DNA of 64,000 nucleotides from Castor canadensis (GCF_047511655.1 NC_133392.1:89335042-89399041); one strand, 5' to 3'. Counted from the first letter of the stretch, positions 12,475 to 25,129 are shown. The notes: generated by a model not told the origin, from the sequence alone. Numbers and translations: made by a program.

Positions 12475-13610
12475 GACACCCTGAAGACAGAACAGGTATG
12501 GACCATATTTTCCAGCAGGAGATGATGGAGACAGACTGAGGCCGTGTCATTGAAGAGGAAGGGGAAAGTCATCCTGTTAATTTAAGGAGACTTGACAGTC
12601 ATTACTTGCTCATTGAGTGGATGTAAAGTGTCAGGAAATTGGAGTGTCAAGGGATGGACTCCTGTTTCCTAGTTTGAGTGACTAGGTAGCGAGAGGCTTT
12701 TCTTACACTAAGATGGAAATTCAAAGATATGGGACAAGGGAGTCAATTCAGTTTTTTAGAATTACACCATTTTTTCATCAAAATCAAACCTACACAATCT
12801 CTAAATCATATTTCTAAACCCATACAAATGGGTTTGATCAGAGGTGTGTGTGTGTGAGTGTGTGTGAGATCAGGGAGAATTTGGGGGTGGAACAGACACT
12901 AATATTATGCTTTCTTCAGATAGTGTTATTACCTGAGACTAGAGTCTCTGGAATCTGGTTAACGTTGTTTTACTTCTGGGAAGGATGTTTGATCAAGGGT
13001 CTACATTTGAGAGGCTGTGCATGGACACATGTTTGGAGGAACCACATTTTGGTAGTTGCTAGTTATAGTCCAGCCAGAGCTTCAAGTTGTGGAGTAAGTG
13101 ACGAGCCTACTTTCATGCCACCAAACTCCTATTTCTCATTCTTTCCCATAGGCCTACAAAACCAATTCGTATAAAAGGCACCCCCTCTTTTCTTGAGACT
13201 GGATTGTGAATAGCAGTACTCACAGTATGCTGCACATTGCTTGCATATCTAACGGCATCTAAGCTACCAGGAACTCATAATGCATTGATCATTACATGGA
13301 TTATTGATGAAAATAGGGCATTGGGATCATGGCTGAAATAATTAAGTTGCAACGTATATTACTTGAGTAGGTATGTTTGCTAAAATGCAATATTTAAGTC
13401 ACCTAAACGTTTTCTACAAACATACAAAGCCAAAGTACATATGTGAGATCTACCAGGATGGGATCGGAGGAAGGTGTTACCACTTAAAGATGGTAGAGAA
13501 ACTGTGAACTGTAAAACTCTAAAGGTGACATTCATGTAAGGTATGATCTGAACCCTTTAAACTTATATGATGTGGTGGTCTTAGACAAGACTTAGGATCA
13601 TGCAGAAAGA
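12475..13610. repeat. Shared palindrome block, outer
   Basis: Pairs in reverse with about 54,950-56,080 (for example 'tttaaagggttcagatcat' at 54,979 against the left sequence near 13,545). It contains a GT-rich simple repeat at 12,845-12,868, matched by the CA repeat at 55,690-55,718. No exon was recognised. Confidence 0.75.
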
Positions 13611-14275
13611 GAAGACAGAAATAAATGTAAATAGGTCCAATTCAAGGTAAGCACCCAGATATGTTCACTTAAAAACTTCTATTTTTCATATGAGCTGATG
13701 TTCTTCACTTTCTTCCCTGAAAATCAGGCAAGATATATCTCAAAGAGACTTGAAATAGAGGAGCAATGAGTGCAAGGCCTCCATTTCAATTAATTGTTTA
13801 TTCTTTTTCCTTTGGATATCTGTCTTGCATCTTGGAGAGGAGGAAAGAAGAGGCCAGTATCTTATGAGCCTGTCTAGCTGTGATGTGGTTTCAATCATCG
13901 CTTATAGTAGTAGCTGCCACCAAATTGGAATTTGGAAGTTTCTTCTTTCCTCAGAATTTCTTGTCATGGGAAACCCCAAGTTGTTTAAGCCCAGCAACCA
14001 TCTAGGTGACAACTTTATAATAAGAATCTCTACACTCCTTGATGAATCAAACATGTGAAATCCTTAGTATATGAAGGTGATCTCACCTAAATACTATCTT
14101 TCCCATCATCTCCCTCCTGCTCATTTCTTCAATCTCAGCAGCATCAAAAACTTTATCTAGTGGCCCAGAGTGTTGGTGTGAGAGGTTTACCATCTGCTGA
14201 CTTAAGAACCTTCCGAGATTCACACCATATTTGGGTGTTCTTTTCCAAACACTGCAGTGCCTGAAACCATCAACC
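13611..14275. other. Left-only 0.66 kb segment
   Basis: I found no counterpart in the right arm, where the tandem copy B sits instead. There is no recognisable gene or repeat, and no open frame longer than about 77 codons. Confidence 0.5.
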
Positions 14276-14279
14276 AATT

Positions 14280-15954
14280 TCTCTGTCCTAATCTTCTTCT
14301 GTATCGAGAGGTGGTTAGGGTAGTGTGAATGGTGGATAGCGGTGGTGAAGGTTTTGTTGACCCAGTGTTTCTCACTTAATAGGAAGAATTGAAATTGAAA
14401 ATTTTCTTAGCTTGGAATTTGATATGAGTAATACATTTTTTTTCTCAGATTTGGGTCATCATAATTCGTTTTGGCAAAATGGGATTCAGATAATTACTAA
14501 ATTACATTCTACTTCACTACCAGGGGTCCTTTGAGGGAAAAATCTATGGATACCTGGATAATGAAAAAATGAATGGAATGATAGGGCCATGATTTTGTGA
14601 TGGACATGGTGAACCTCGTGGAGATGCAGTAACTGAATGAAAATCAAACCACTTTGAAAAGTTCTAATTATTTATATCATGTGACTTTTCTTATGTGACT
14701 TGTTTATTATTTATCTTTCCTGCTAGGCTGTGGTCTTCATGAGAACTGAGAATGTTTTTTTCATTCACCATTCTTTTCACAGCACCTCAATTCAGAGTGG
14801 TGACAAATAAAGAAAAGATTAAGAAAAAAAATAAAGAAAAGATTAAGAAACTAATTGACTTATAGACAAGTGACCCTCTTTATACTCCTTAATTCAAGGA
14901 TAAGAGTACAAAGCTTCTTAATATGAATGGTCTCATGAATTGAGCACTGATCATATTCAGGAATGGCCCAAGCACTTGCGCTTGTCTAATGGGATCCATA
15001 CATTTGGAGACGGGTATTATCCCCATTTTTACTGCTGAGAAAACCAAGGCTAACCATAGTTCATATTTTCTATTTTATTTTATTTTTCACTTTTGCAGTG
15101 CTTGGGAGTGAACCCAGGGCCTCATGAACACTAGGCAAGTAACTTATTACACCTCCAGGCACATAGTCCAAATGTATACCAAAGTCTGACTCAAAACATT
15201 TTAATTACTATAAATTTTGCAAAAACATAGTAAAAAACATTGCTTCTATATTATGTATAATAAAACATTTCTTTAATACTTCCTTGTTCTACAAATTAAA
15301 GTTCTTTTAATCTAATTGCTATGCATACTTCAGTGTTAAGATCCTTGAAACACTTTATATGTACTCATTTTCTCTATTTACCCAACCTCCACTTTTTCTT
15401 TACCCAAGTCTCTCTTATTTACATCATTAATATATTTGTGATGCTCTTTGGTGGTCATCTCTGTGCTTTTATGCTTTGTAGTCAAGGCTGCCCACCAGAT
15501 GACAGGAGCTCATAGCTTCCAGTTTGTTTCCTTTTAGCATTAGGCTAGGGACACCTATGTGATTCTCACTTCCACATTAGCAAATTCCTTGCTATGCCAC
15601 AGTAAGTCACAGTTACATACTTTCATGATTGTAGAGGCTTTGCTGAGGCAACTCGGGTAAGTTAGAAATAAATCTCCCAAAAACCAAATGAGTTGGAGTT
15701 AAAAGTTGGTCAAAAGATTAATTCTCTTGAAATTGGAAGACAGAAATAAAGCAGCAGGAGTAATTGTGTGAAGGTGAGTAACAGGAGGCAGTAAGAAACA
15801 GATGCAGATGGGCTGCATCTTTGCTCTTCTCTACTTCCATGTCTGACTCTTCCTGAATGCTGATCTTGCTGACCTACAAGGCCCAGTACAAGACACTTGA
15901 CTGCAAACCTATAGAGGAGGTAGCTATGCAGAGGCAATGGTCTCCACAGACTTC
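14280..15954. repeat. Shared palindrome block, middle
   Basis: Pairs in reverse with about 51,440-53,000 and is also related to the tandem copy B at about 53,600-54,945. It includes an ID-like SINE remnant (minus, about 15,095-15,165) and a left-only direct duplication of about 24 bp at 14,805-14,850. No gene was seen. Confidence 0.7.
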
Positions 15955-16595
15955 TTTTTTTTTAAATTGTTTTATTATTCATATTGCATACAAGGCTTGG
16001 GTCATTTCTTCCCCCTGCCCCCACCCTCTCCCTTACCCCCAACTCTGCCCCCTCCCGCTCCCCCCACCCCCTCAATACCCAGCAGAAACTATTTTGCCCT
16101 TTTTCTAATTTTGTTGTAGAGAGAGTATAAGCAATAATAGGAAGGAACAAGGGTTTGCTGGTTGAGATAAGAATAGCTATGCAGGGAGTTGACTCACATT
16201 GATTTCCTGTGTGTTACCTTCTAGGTTAATTCTTCTTGATCTAACCTTTTCTCTAGTTCCTGGTCCCTTATTCCTATTGGCCTCAGTTGCTTTTAAGGTA
16301 TCTGCTTTACTTCTCTGTGTTAAGGGCAACAAATGCTAGCTAATTTTTTAGGTGTCTTACCTATCCTCACCCCTCCCTTGTGTGCTCTCGCTTTTATCAT
16401 GTGCTCAGAGTCCAATCCCCTTCTTGTGTTTGCCCTTGATCTAATGTCCACATATGAGGGAGAACATATTTGGTCTTTTGGGCCAGGCTAACCTCACTCA
16501 GAATGATGTTCTCCAATTCCATCTATTTACCAGTGAATGATAACATTTCGTTCTTCTTCATGGCTGCATAAAATTCCATTGTGTAAAAATACCAG
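15955..16595 (-). mobile_element. L1 3'-end insertion replacing ancestral sequence (left only)
   Basis: A poly(T) at 15,955 marks the 3' end, followed by the reverse of the same L1 3'UTR seen at 5,080-5,460, up to the ORF2 end ('ggctgcataaaattccattgtg' at about 16,562). Flanking bases match the right arm at about 51,440 and 50,873. The right arm has about 0.57 kb there that the left lacks, so insertion and deletion go together. Confidence 0.88.
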
Positions 16596-16959
16596 GCTGT
16601 GAAGGACTTGTCCATTTTGGGACACCATCTGATACTAGCCACCGTCGTTTCTGTTTGACCACATCTGGCCTGTATCACTTTGTGTTATTTTGCGTTGTGC
16701 TCTTCATAGTCCTACTTTTATGCTGGCATGAATGTTCATTAGGCACCCTGTTTTGGGTGCCACCCTTTTCACAGGTACTGGTGGACACTCTGGACAGTGA
16801 CTGTCACCAGTAGAAGGATGGGAATGTAGTTTATTCACTCCTGGCTGAGCAACTGACACTGTATATGTATATATCTTCTCAGTACAGCTTGGGCAGACCT
16901 CTGGGAGCAATTGTTTAGTCTGTGACACTGAACACTATCACTGCAGGGCCTTGCTTTTC

Positions 16960-17065
16960 TTTCTTTCTCTCTTTCTTTTTGGCAGTACTAGAGTTTTTGG
17001 ACTCAGGGCTTTGTGCTTGCTAGACAGGAACGCTACCACTTGAACTACCCTCCCAGCCTTGGTAA
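16960..17065 (-). mobile_element. ID-like SINE, minus strand
   Basis: On the minus strand it reads 'gtagttcaagtggtagcgttcctgtctagcaagc' in order (A-box region), then 'ccctgagtccaaaaactctag' (B-box region) and a GAAA-rich tail. The partner is at 50,400-50,510. It predates the arm duplication. Confidence 0.75.
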
Positions 17066-17079
17066 AGGCCTTTTTTTAA

Positions 17080-18110
17080 GTCCAGGACTTCGTAGCCATT
17101 TGAGTCTGTGAGGTTGGTATAGGAACTGTGTTGTCCCACACAGGGCTGCCACACTTCCGTACTGAAATGTCTTAGATTTATTTTCTTTTTCTAGATTCAC
17201 TGCCAGAGGCAATGGGCCTAAGTTTCCCTTCCCAAACCTGGTATGTTTATGATTAACTAGACCAGCTATTAGACCATGAATGGTACCATGTGGCTTTAAT
17301 GGGGAATTCATGCCAGTAATCTATACTTCAGGTGCTTTGGTCATTTTTGCTACAGTATGGCAGAGCTGGCTTTGTGGGCCCTGGGTCTGTGTAGATGTTA
17401 GGGGCTCTGTGCTTAGAAAGGTTCTGAACTAGTTTAACTCTTTGCTGTTGCTGTCTTGAAATTCTGATTAATTTTAAGCAGAGGCCTCTCATTTTCATTT
17501 TGTACCAGGCAATATAAGCTGTGTAGATTGTCCTGACTACAACTATAATGATCATTTAGTTTTCTTATTCTTCCTGGTTCATACCTGGCTACTTGATGCA
17601 GATTTGGGAATACAATTAATCAGGGCTTGACCTGGTAAGAAATAGTCTACCACTTGTACCCATCTGAGCACTGTAACATCAGGGAAAGAAATGACCAGGT
17701 TGGTAGGTTTTGCTTTCAGAGTTATGGGATGGATGGGTAAGAAGGGCACAGGGAAAGTATCTCTGTTGCCAATACAGAATTTCAAGCTTTAATTCTCCTC
17801 TTGGTAAAAGGCCAGGTGTCTAACATTTTATCTTTTCCTCATTTTTCTCCATGTGTACTTGCACATCTCTAGCCATTAGAACTGGATGAACAGGTGGTAT
17901 CCTGCTAGAAGAGCTAGCAGTGTCAATAGACCTTCTCCTCAATGTCACAGTCCTCAGATGCCCTGGTAGACTACTCATTTTACTAAGAATGCTGTGAGAG
18001 CAAGTCAAACCTTCCTGGTAATTTGGAGTCTACCATTTACTCCCTCCTTCTTTGATCTTATATTACCTCCACTTTGAAACACAGGCCCTTTTGTGCACCC
18101 TGGCAATCAG
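17080..18110 (-). other. Unidentified block with short conserved frames (left copy)
   Basis: Shared with 49,330-50,400 plus 50,520-50,780. On the minus strand, short frames at 17,820-18,008, 17,579-17,785 and 17,045-17,311 have partners in the right arm. The 68-codon frame at 17,579-17,785 is identical at protein level. No splice structure and no starts that look selected were seen. It could be an old retrocopy or retroelement piece, or simply a well-preserved intergenic block. I do not recognise the protein. Confidence 0.35.
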
Positions 18111-18688
18111 ACCACATTAATTCTGCCAGGTCAAAAGGTCTAGTCCATGGTGAAAGATTGTTATTTGGACTCAGCTTATATGACTTTCATTTTCACTTCT
18201 AAATCAGGAAGTAATTTCTGCTAAGGCTACATGAGACACAGATATAAATGTGTGTATGTGGTTCTTTATTTCCTCTCCAGTTTCTTTGCTTGCAGAAATA
18301 TGATAGTAAACCTCTGTACAAAGTGGGAATACCAACAGTTTGAAGAACAATCCAAATTGGATACTTGGACTCAAGAGAGGCTATAAATATGATCTACTAT
18401 GTGAACTTGCTCTTTTCAACCTACATTTTGTCCTTAATGGTCTCTTTAAATCAATATAGTTGTGACCCATAAGGCTATGATTCTGAGTGATGAATTAAAA
18501 CATGTTTTTAACATATTTTGCAATCTTTCTGTAAAAACAAACTCAATAGAACAGGAGCTTCACATATTCTTTTTTGATGAAAGAAACAGCTTAGCTATTA
18601 TTGTGTAAAATTGCAGAGTTTAGGTAAATATATTACCATTTACTTATCCTAACAGCACCAAGACTCCATTCATTTACTCCAAATACTG

Positions 18689-18694
18689 TTTATT
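18689..18694 (-). promoter_or_regulatory. Polyadenylation signal of left CLCA pseudogene
   Basis: AATAAA on the minus strand, about 307 bp past the stop codon. It mirrors the right-arm signal at 48,784-48,789 exactly. Use of the site is inferred. Confidence 0.5.
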
Positions 18695-19001
18695 TGCTTT
18701 TGTTTTGACTATTCAAATAGATAACTTTAACTTCTTCATGAGATTTGAAGTATTTCAGAAAACATTTGCATAAGAAAAATATATAGCTAGTGATCAATAA
18801 GAAAAAACTATCACTATGATACTAAAAACAGTAAGTAAAATTATTAAACTTTAATATTCACAGCTTTTCACATATCCATGGATATTTATATCTAACCAAA
18901 GTATCCTTTTAGACCTTTTAAGATTATTTTTGTGAGTTCATGATCACACTGCTTAAATTAAAAATTCAGAAATAACTTTTACTTCTGTTCTTTCTGTTCT
19001 T

Positions 19002-19435
19002 TTAAAATGCTGTTCTAGGTCTCCTTGAAGAATTTCTTTTATTTAAGAAACAAATAGTGGCACTTACAATAATGGTAACAACTACCACAGCCCCTACCAC
19101 TGACAACACCAAAGTTGTAATATTAACTCCAGCACTAGGATTGCTTCCAGGACTGGGGTAGTTTGGATCAGGACTCGGATCTTCTTGAGGGACAAACAGA
19201 GCCACTTGTGCAATGTTGGATGATTTTGATGTCAAATTGCTTTCGTCTACACTTTGAATGGCAATGAATATGTGGGTTGCATTTTCTTCTGAGATTTTTC
19301 CTGGTTTAAACGCAAAGGTTTCCTCAGACTTGGCCTTCTTTGGTGCCAGGTCAGAAGTGTTAACTTGAAGAGCATCATCAAAATTGTCCCTTAGGTCAAT
19401 GATATTCTCACTTATTCTTATGATATACTCTCGAA
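19002..19435 (-). CDS. CLCA4-like final coding exon (left)
   Basis: It begins after 'ctttcttag' with (G)TTCGAG and ends with TAA. It encodes '[20 protein letters not shown]', an N-glycosylation-rich stretch (NTS, NAT, NLT), a Pro/Asp-rich linker ([11 protein letters not shown]), one hydrophobic membrane segment ([20 protein letters not shown]) and a basic tail ([13 protein letters not shown]). It differs from the right copy by only about two residues (E/D and I/T). Reading frame intact. Confidence 0.88.
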
Positions 19436-19629
19436 CTAAGAAAGAAAAGTTACACATGGTTTAGTAAGTAGCATTCATGTTAAATTCCTTTCCATTTATT
19501 CTCAAAAATGTTATTTAGTTATGTAAAGTACATGTTTATATCAGAAGTCTGATTTTTCAATAGATGCTGAATATTTCCTTTCCTTTAATTTATCATTTTT
19601 GTTATTATTATTATTAATAGGTCTTTTGA

Positions 19630-19850
19630 GAAGCAGATTCTCACTTTGTATCCTAGATCAGTCTGGAACTCCTGATCCTACTGCCTTAGCCTCCCAAGTG
19701 CTGGGATCATAGGGCTGTACCATCAAGCCCAGCTAAATTCTGACTTAAAAACATTTTTTTTCCTTTTCTTTTTTGTGGTACTGGGTTTTGAACTCAGGGC
19801 TTCATGCTTGTGAGGCAAGCACTCTGCCTCTTGTGCCGCACCGCCAGCCC
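19630..19850 (-). mobile_element. B1 SINE plus ID-like SINE in the last CLCA intron (left)
   Basis: A B1-like part (19,630-19,735) and an ID-like part (19,760-19,850), both minus. The partners at 47,625-47,860 are nearly identical, so the insertions predate the duplication or were homogenised. Confidence 0.78.
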
Positions 19851-20064
19851 AGAATTCTTAAACTCTGCCAAATGCACTGTCTTTTTATGAAATATAGGAC
19901 CAGGTTAAAATTTATCATGTTTGATTATTCAAGGATCTCACATTAGAAAATTCATACTTTCCGAGCTGTCAATTAAAAACTTTTCTAACCTAACCTACAC
20001 ACACACCCTTTCTTTTACAATGAGCTCCTTTCACTCAAGTCAAACCACATGACTCCGTTCTTAC

Positions 20065-20295
20065 CTGTTCCAACATCAAAATCATCTCCTGGTGCTGTCC
20101 ATGTGAGATTGATTTTGTCCCCATCGAGTGTTGCATGAAGGTCTGTGATTTGACTTGGTGGGAACAGGTCAGGCAATGGACCACTGGGAACATCTGACAT
20201 CACAAACGCATCTCCAGTTGCTGTTCTGCTGAAACTCTCCAGCACTGTCTGAGCATCGTCAATTTCAGGTCTTGGTGGGTTCCTCTTGATTTCCC
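20065..20295 (-). CDS. CLCA4-like penultimate exon (left)
   Basis: A 231-bp exon with AG acceptor and GT donor. It encodes '[20 protein letters not shown]' and '[20 protein letters not shown]' then '[13 protein letters not shown]', the fibronectin-III-like start of the CLCA C-terminal region. It has the same protein sequence as the right copy. Confidence 0.88.
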
Positions 20296-21074
20296 CTGCA
20301 TTAAAAACTCTCTACTTTAAAAGGGGAAAACTGTACTAGTATTTTTACAATTCAATGAATCACCTTCCCAATCCTTCATACCTTTCATTTTTTTGTTTTT
20401 TCATATATGTAGCTATATTTTACTAAGTCCTGTGACATAATCATAAGTGTTCAATTGGTGGGAGAATTTTCCTTTGATATTCTTACCAAGAAGTTGTAGG
20501 ATAACATTGGATAGCAAATTATTTTGGAATGAAGACTACACTAAATGAGAATAATGTCACACATTCAACATATGCATTGAAAACAAACATTTCTTTATTT
20601 TTGAAATTATCTCAAAGCTAAGGGTTTACCTGGGGAAATCATTCCAAGTTCCTTTCCAACCACTGGTCAGTTCCTTCCCTCCCTCCTACAAGTGCACTTC
20701 TGATTGTGTTCTAATTGCTAATGAAAAGCCCCAAATGTTGCAAGATAAGGGACCAGACAAAGAAAAGCTAGCATTAAAATGCATTTGTAATGATTATCAT
20801 CTTAGTTTATACTTCTTTTTTTTTTTGACATAAGAACATTTCAAATAAATGTTCATTCTTACAGCACCTCTCATCTGAAGGATAAATCCTGCTACTGATT
20901 CACACTTAGGTTCAACGTATTGGGTTATTATCTTTGTCCTGACCTGAAAATTGGGCATATTACTGCTGATATCATTAAGGAGTCCATAGTTACATGATAC
21001 CAGCTGAAAGGCTTTGAATTCTCATGAGGTATTTGGAGGCAATTATCTGAGAACTTCATTCTATTGTTTTTTAT

Positions 21075-21160
21075 TTTTTTTTGTGGAGCTGGGGTTTGAA
21101 CTCAGGGCTTCATGCTTGCTAGGCAGGCACGCTACCACTTTTCCAACAGCACAAGAAATT
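21075..21160 (-). mobile_element. ID-like SINE (left)
   Basis: Minus-strand SINE with an 'aactcagggcttcatgcttgctaggcagg' core. The partner is at 46,335-46,415 (plus). Confidence 0.75.
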
Positions 21161-21277
21161 CATTCTAGAAATGGAAAAAGCTATACTTTGAATTGTAAAA
21201 TGTTTAAAGGTTTAGTTATATAAAATCACAAAAATTTTTAAGCTCTGACTTGATTTTAGATACCATGAGACACTCAC

Positions 21278-21448
21278 CTTTCAATACCCATCCTGGTATA
21301 TAGGTGGCTCTATTTGCAGGACTCTGTAAGCTTCTCCTAGCAGAGTTTGTTCCTCCATGAGCCCTCACTTTTAAGCTATATCTGCCATTGTCTGAATAAG
21401 CTGTAAAATACCTGGAGTAGACTCCATCATTTTTGAAAGCATCAGCAC
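21278..21448 (-). CDS. CLCA4-like exon '[18 protein letters not shown]' (left)
   Basis: A 171-bp exon in the normal phase. It includes '[15 protein letters not shown]', which keeps the Asn-Gly pair deleted in the right copy, so at this site the left copy is the more ancestral. The donor is good (gtgagtg). Confidence 0.87.
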
Positions 21449-21449
21449 C

Positions 21450-22800
21450 TTGTTACAGAAATGAAGAAATAAGCTATGACTGTAAATGAAAAGACAAGTT
21501 CATGCATTTTCTAAGACAAGCACTGGCTTTCATAAGCATAACTCAGTATTTTGCACTTGGCCTTTGAAGAATATTTCTATTATGTCCTGCCAAAACAATA
21601 CACTGTTGAGTTGATGCCTTAAGTAATTTCGATGTCTATATATCCTCATAACACATCTACACAGACTGAATCTTGTGTACGTAGAATGCATACAAAATAT
21701 CTCATCTTCTGTCCCTATCAATTTATAAACAGATTATAGTACTTTTCTTACAATTTCTCTGCAATTGGCTTGCTTTCAGCTATCTAATCATGTTATGTCA
21801 TTTTTCAGTCAAAAAAGTCTCCACTAAGGAAAAAGTATCCTTGTGAAGGGTTTCATTCTCACTACAGTTAACTAAAATTAGTTATTTCTCTTCAACAAGT
21901 CTTTTTTTTTTTTTTTCAGATTGCACTCTCCTGATCAACTAACTCTGTTCTTTCAGAGCAAACCCCCATCTACTATCGGAATAAACATTTGGAGGAACTC
22001 AGAAAAACAGTATCATAAATGTACTTCTTGATTATGACTAGCATTGGAGTGATCTGTTAAATTGCACATTTCCTAGGGAGTTTAATACTCTAAACAGAGG
22101 ATGTTAAAGCAAGGTCCTTGCACCAGCAGTATCTGTACCACACTAAAAATCTGGAACTTTTAGACTTGTTGAGGGAAAGCCCTCAGCATTCTGTATGTTA
22201 ACAATCCTCCAGAATATACTTTGCTTTGTAGAGTGGGAGAATGCCTGCTCTCAGCTCTTGGCCATCACTAATACCTTCGTAGGTAAAGGCATCCCAAATT
22301 AGCTTGTTCTTCAATTAGCTAAACGCTCTCATGGCAGAATGTTAAGAAGTGAAATGAGATGCAGGTGAGCTTTATGCACTGTAGATGGGTTTGTGGAAAG
22401 GAAATGAAGAGAAGGGGATAGTGGTGCAAATATTGTTGTGCTTCAAGAAGACATTGAGTTGCACTAGAGAACATTTTGCCAATTCTAGTTGAAGACAGGG
22501 TTATAAAAATGAATTATTTGGAGTCTGGATAAAGGCTTTTATGCACCACTCATCCATCCAGACCAGGGAGAAGAGACTGGCCAGCACTGTTTCCTGCTTT
22601 TCTCCAGTCAGACCTGGCATCTGATGTGCCAGTGATGAGTCCTCCTTCTGTGGCAGTCCTACTGCCCTGGGCCTCAGTTCTCAGAATTCTGTTTGTGCTT
22701 TGTTCCAGCTGTTGAGAAATACATTTGCTCCTCTCGCTTTCCCTGTAGGGTCCTAGAGTCTACCACCTTATTCTACCTGGCTGATTTGCCTCACCCTCTC
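21450..22800 (-). other. CLCA intron sequence, shared, no gene
   Basis: Intronic sequence pairing with about 44,640-46,040. A stretch of about 115 bp at 44,882-44,995 is present only in the right arm. No further exon was recognised. Confidence 0.55.
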
Positions 22801-22804
22801 TGCC

Positions 22805-23050
22805 CAGATTTCCTTCCTCCCTTTCCGTTCTTCCTTCCTTCCTCCCTCCCTCCTTCCCTTCTTCCTTCCCTCGTTTCTTCTTTCCTTCCTTCCTCCCTCC
22901 CTTCTTCCTCCTTTTTGTCCTTCTTTCCTTTCCTTCCTTCCTTCCTTCCCTCCCTTCTACCCTGTCTCTTTTTGTAGTACTGGGATTTGAACTCAGGGTC
23001 TCATGCTTGCTGGCCAAGTGTGCTACCACTTGAACAGCTCCACCAGCTCC
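22805..23050 (-). repeat. (TTCC)n/(TTCCC)n microsatellite with ID-like SINE (left)
   Basis: Pyrimidine-rich TTCC/TCCC run at about 22,810-22,965, the expanded tail of an ID-like SINE at 22,970-23,050. The right partner (44,390-44,590) has a shorter, different GGAA/GAAA run, so the tract has drifted independently. Frames within it are artefacts of low complexity. Confidence 0.85.
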
Positions 23051-23381
23051 AGATGTTCTTGATGATGCCTGCCCTAAAAAGAATTGCCCAGAATTCTTGA
23101 TTCTGTCCTCAACCTTCTGAATGAGACCTTGTTAACTGGGGATAGGTATTGACTGTCTTCATGGCAGACAAAAATGATGACAATAAATAATATTTATTGG
23201 AAACTTACAATGTCCAAGACTCTTACTAAGCACTTTGTAGGTTTTACCTGATGGTCCTGCTATTCCTTCCCCATCCTTCTCAACTCTTTTCGTGCCTGTC
23301 TTACTGCCCTACTTTGCCACGGGACCCATACCAATCCCGAGATAAGAAAAAATCAATTTATTCCTAAAGCCTGTGAATTAC

Positions 23382-23648
23382 CTGCTCCATTATCCAAAAG
23401 TTCCAAAACTTTTGATTTTCCACTGTTTGATTCAATGATAGCTGTCACACTGGCTCCAATGATAGGTCTGTACCCAATAGAACTTCTGTGTAAACAATCA
23501 TTGGGTTGGGGAAGCTGTTGGCGTTTTTATTCATTTTAGCATTCACTGTTATCGGAGGCACAGAAGAACTTGCTGCCTGAGAAGTCAGTGTCATAGTTAG
23601 TGTTTCTGAGTTTGCTCTGGCCTGAAGATGGTAAGTCCAAATGCCCAC
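23382..23648 (-). CDS. CLCA4-like exon with frameshift (left)
   Basis: It encodes '[17 protein letters not shown]' to '[18 protein letters not shown]' and then loses one base relative to the right copy (267 against 268 bp), reading out of frame to TGA at 23,445. Splice borders are intact (ag/gtaatt). Confidence 0.88.
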
Positions 23649-24189
23649 CTGAAATTGTCGATGGAAATACATAGTAAGTATCCAGAGTCAAACTATCCTT
23701 GTTTCGATTATGCAATTGTAAAATTGCAACAGTGTGGTGAAAAAAACAGGCTTTGAGGGTTTTCAGGTTTTAAAAGTTGTAAACTGAGGTAGTTCAGGCA
23801 AATCACCCAAGAGTGCTATGCGTATATCTATACTTTTTGACATCTCCCCTATAAAAATTGCCTCAGTTTTGGCCTTTTTGCTACCTTCAGAGTCACAGAT
23901 TCTATGACCCTGATAGCATTAGGAAGGAAGGGCTCTGTAGCTGTCTGTACACCAAGTTACACAAATCATTCCTATACTTCATCCTTACGGTTCTTAGACT
24001 CCTTTGTCTTCCTTCTTTTATCCTTCTTCTTTGCCATCGTAATTATTAGGATCACACAGGCCAGAAAAAAGTGCACAATATTTTATCTTAATTTTCAAAG
24101 TGATATAATCATTGACACATTTGTGACATGAAACAATTGATTTTCAACTAAAAATTTTTTCAGAGGCATTCAAACAGCTGATTGCTTAC

Positions 24190-24405
24190 CTGTGCAGTTC
24201 CTGGAATAGTAAGATAGGCCATTTTGGAAGCAGTGTCCATTGTGAAATTTGTGACTGGTGTTCCACTGGGAGTCCAGAGAGAAATTTCGGGAGGTTGTTT
24301 GCTCCATGTGAATTGAAAGAATGTGTCCTTTCCCATGGTGCTGTCAATGATTACAGTGTCATTCATCCAGGAATCACTGTTCAGTGTTGATCCCTTACTT
24401 TCCAG
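24190..24405 (-). CDS. CLCA4-like exon '[20 protein letters not shown]' (left)
   Basis: A 216-bp exon. It ends ...PGTA-CAG/gtaagc, so the last codon is Gln, whereas the right copy has TAG. It is clearly more diverged from its partner than the last two exons are. Confidence 0.87.
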
Positions 24406-25129
24406 CTGTTTAATTATATTTAAAAATTAATGACTGCAGAAGAGAATAATTTTATTCTTTTTTCTTTTAAAGATAACTCTTAATTTTTGGTCTAGAACAA
24501 GCTTACATATGGCATACCACCTTATACTGTATAATAGTTCTGAATCTTATTGGGTGTGGAGTTGTCAGTAGGAAAGTTAGGAAGTAAAGGTTCTGAAGAA
24601 AGGATAGGGTATAATAAAAGTCATAGCAAAGAAACATGGTTGTTACAGTTGAAGCTATGACCCTATTATATATTCCCAATTTTCTGAACAAACACCCTCC
24701 CTGGCTATTAGCACTAAAGGATGTTAAAATATCAGAGAAGAATTAGTTGTGTTTGTGTGTGTGTGTTTTATCCTCAGTTTATGTATTTTGTGATTCAAAA
24801 GACAATACTTACAGGTGACTAAAATATTTGAGCAGAGACAGAATAAAAGCCTCAGAGCTAAAATAAAGACTAATAAATAACTGAGACAAGCACTCATAGA
24901 TATTTTCCTAAGTGGAATCTTGAAATAATTTTTTGCACATGATAAAGGGAGAAGCACCAAAAAAGAAATACATTCAGCAAGAGATCATAATGATATGTGA
25001 AAAATGAAATCTTGAGGAAAGAGAAAGTCAAAGATGAGACTTTCTGAGAGGAGGTTTAAAGAAGTTATTCAAGTCTTTGCTGATAGTCTGGAAGAGTCAA
25101 CTTTTTTGTTTATTTTCTAGAGTCACAAA

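Larger units (their letters stand above)
18689..24405 (-). pseudogene. CLCA4-like pseudogene, last five exons only (left arm)
   Basis: CLCA proteins are secreted or membrane-anchored, self-cleaving metalloproteases that modulate calcium-activated chloride currents at epithelia. This copy keeps five exons with good AG/GT borders: 24,190-24,405, 23,382-23,648, 21,278-21,448, 20,065-20,295 and 19,002-19,435. The C-terminus '[18 protein letters not shown]' matches CLCA4-type membrane anchors. The protease, VWA and signal-peptide exons are absent, because the homology stops at the palindrome junction (27,706), inside the intron upstream. A 1-bp deletion at about 23,470-23,480 shifts the frame to a TGA at 23,445-23,447. 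It is a non-functional partial copy unless spliced from elsewhere. Confidence 0.9.

Noticed and set aside
22693..23029. Ser/Pro/Leu- or Arg/Gly/Lys-rich proteins
   Set aside because: Translations of the TTCC/GGAA microsatellite, low complexity on both strands.
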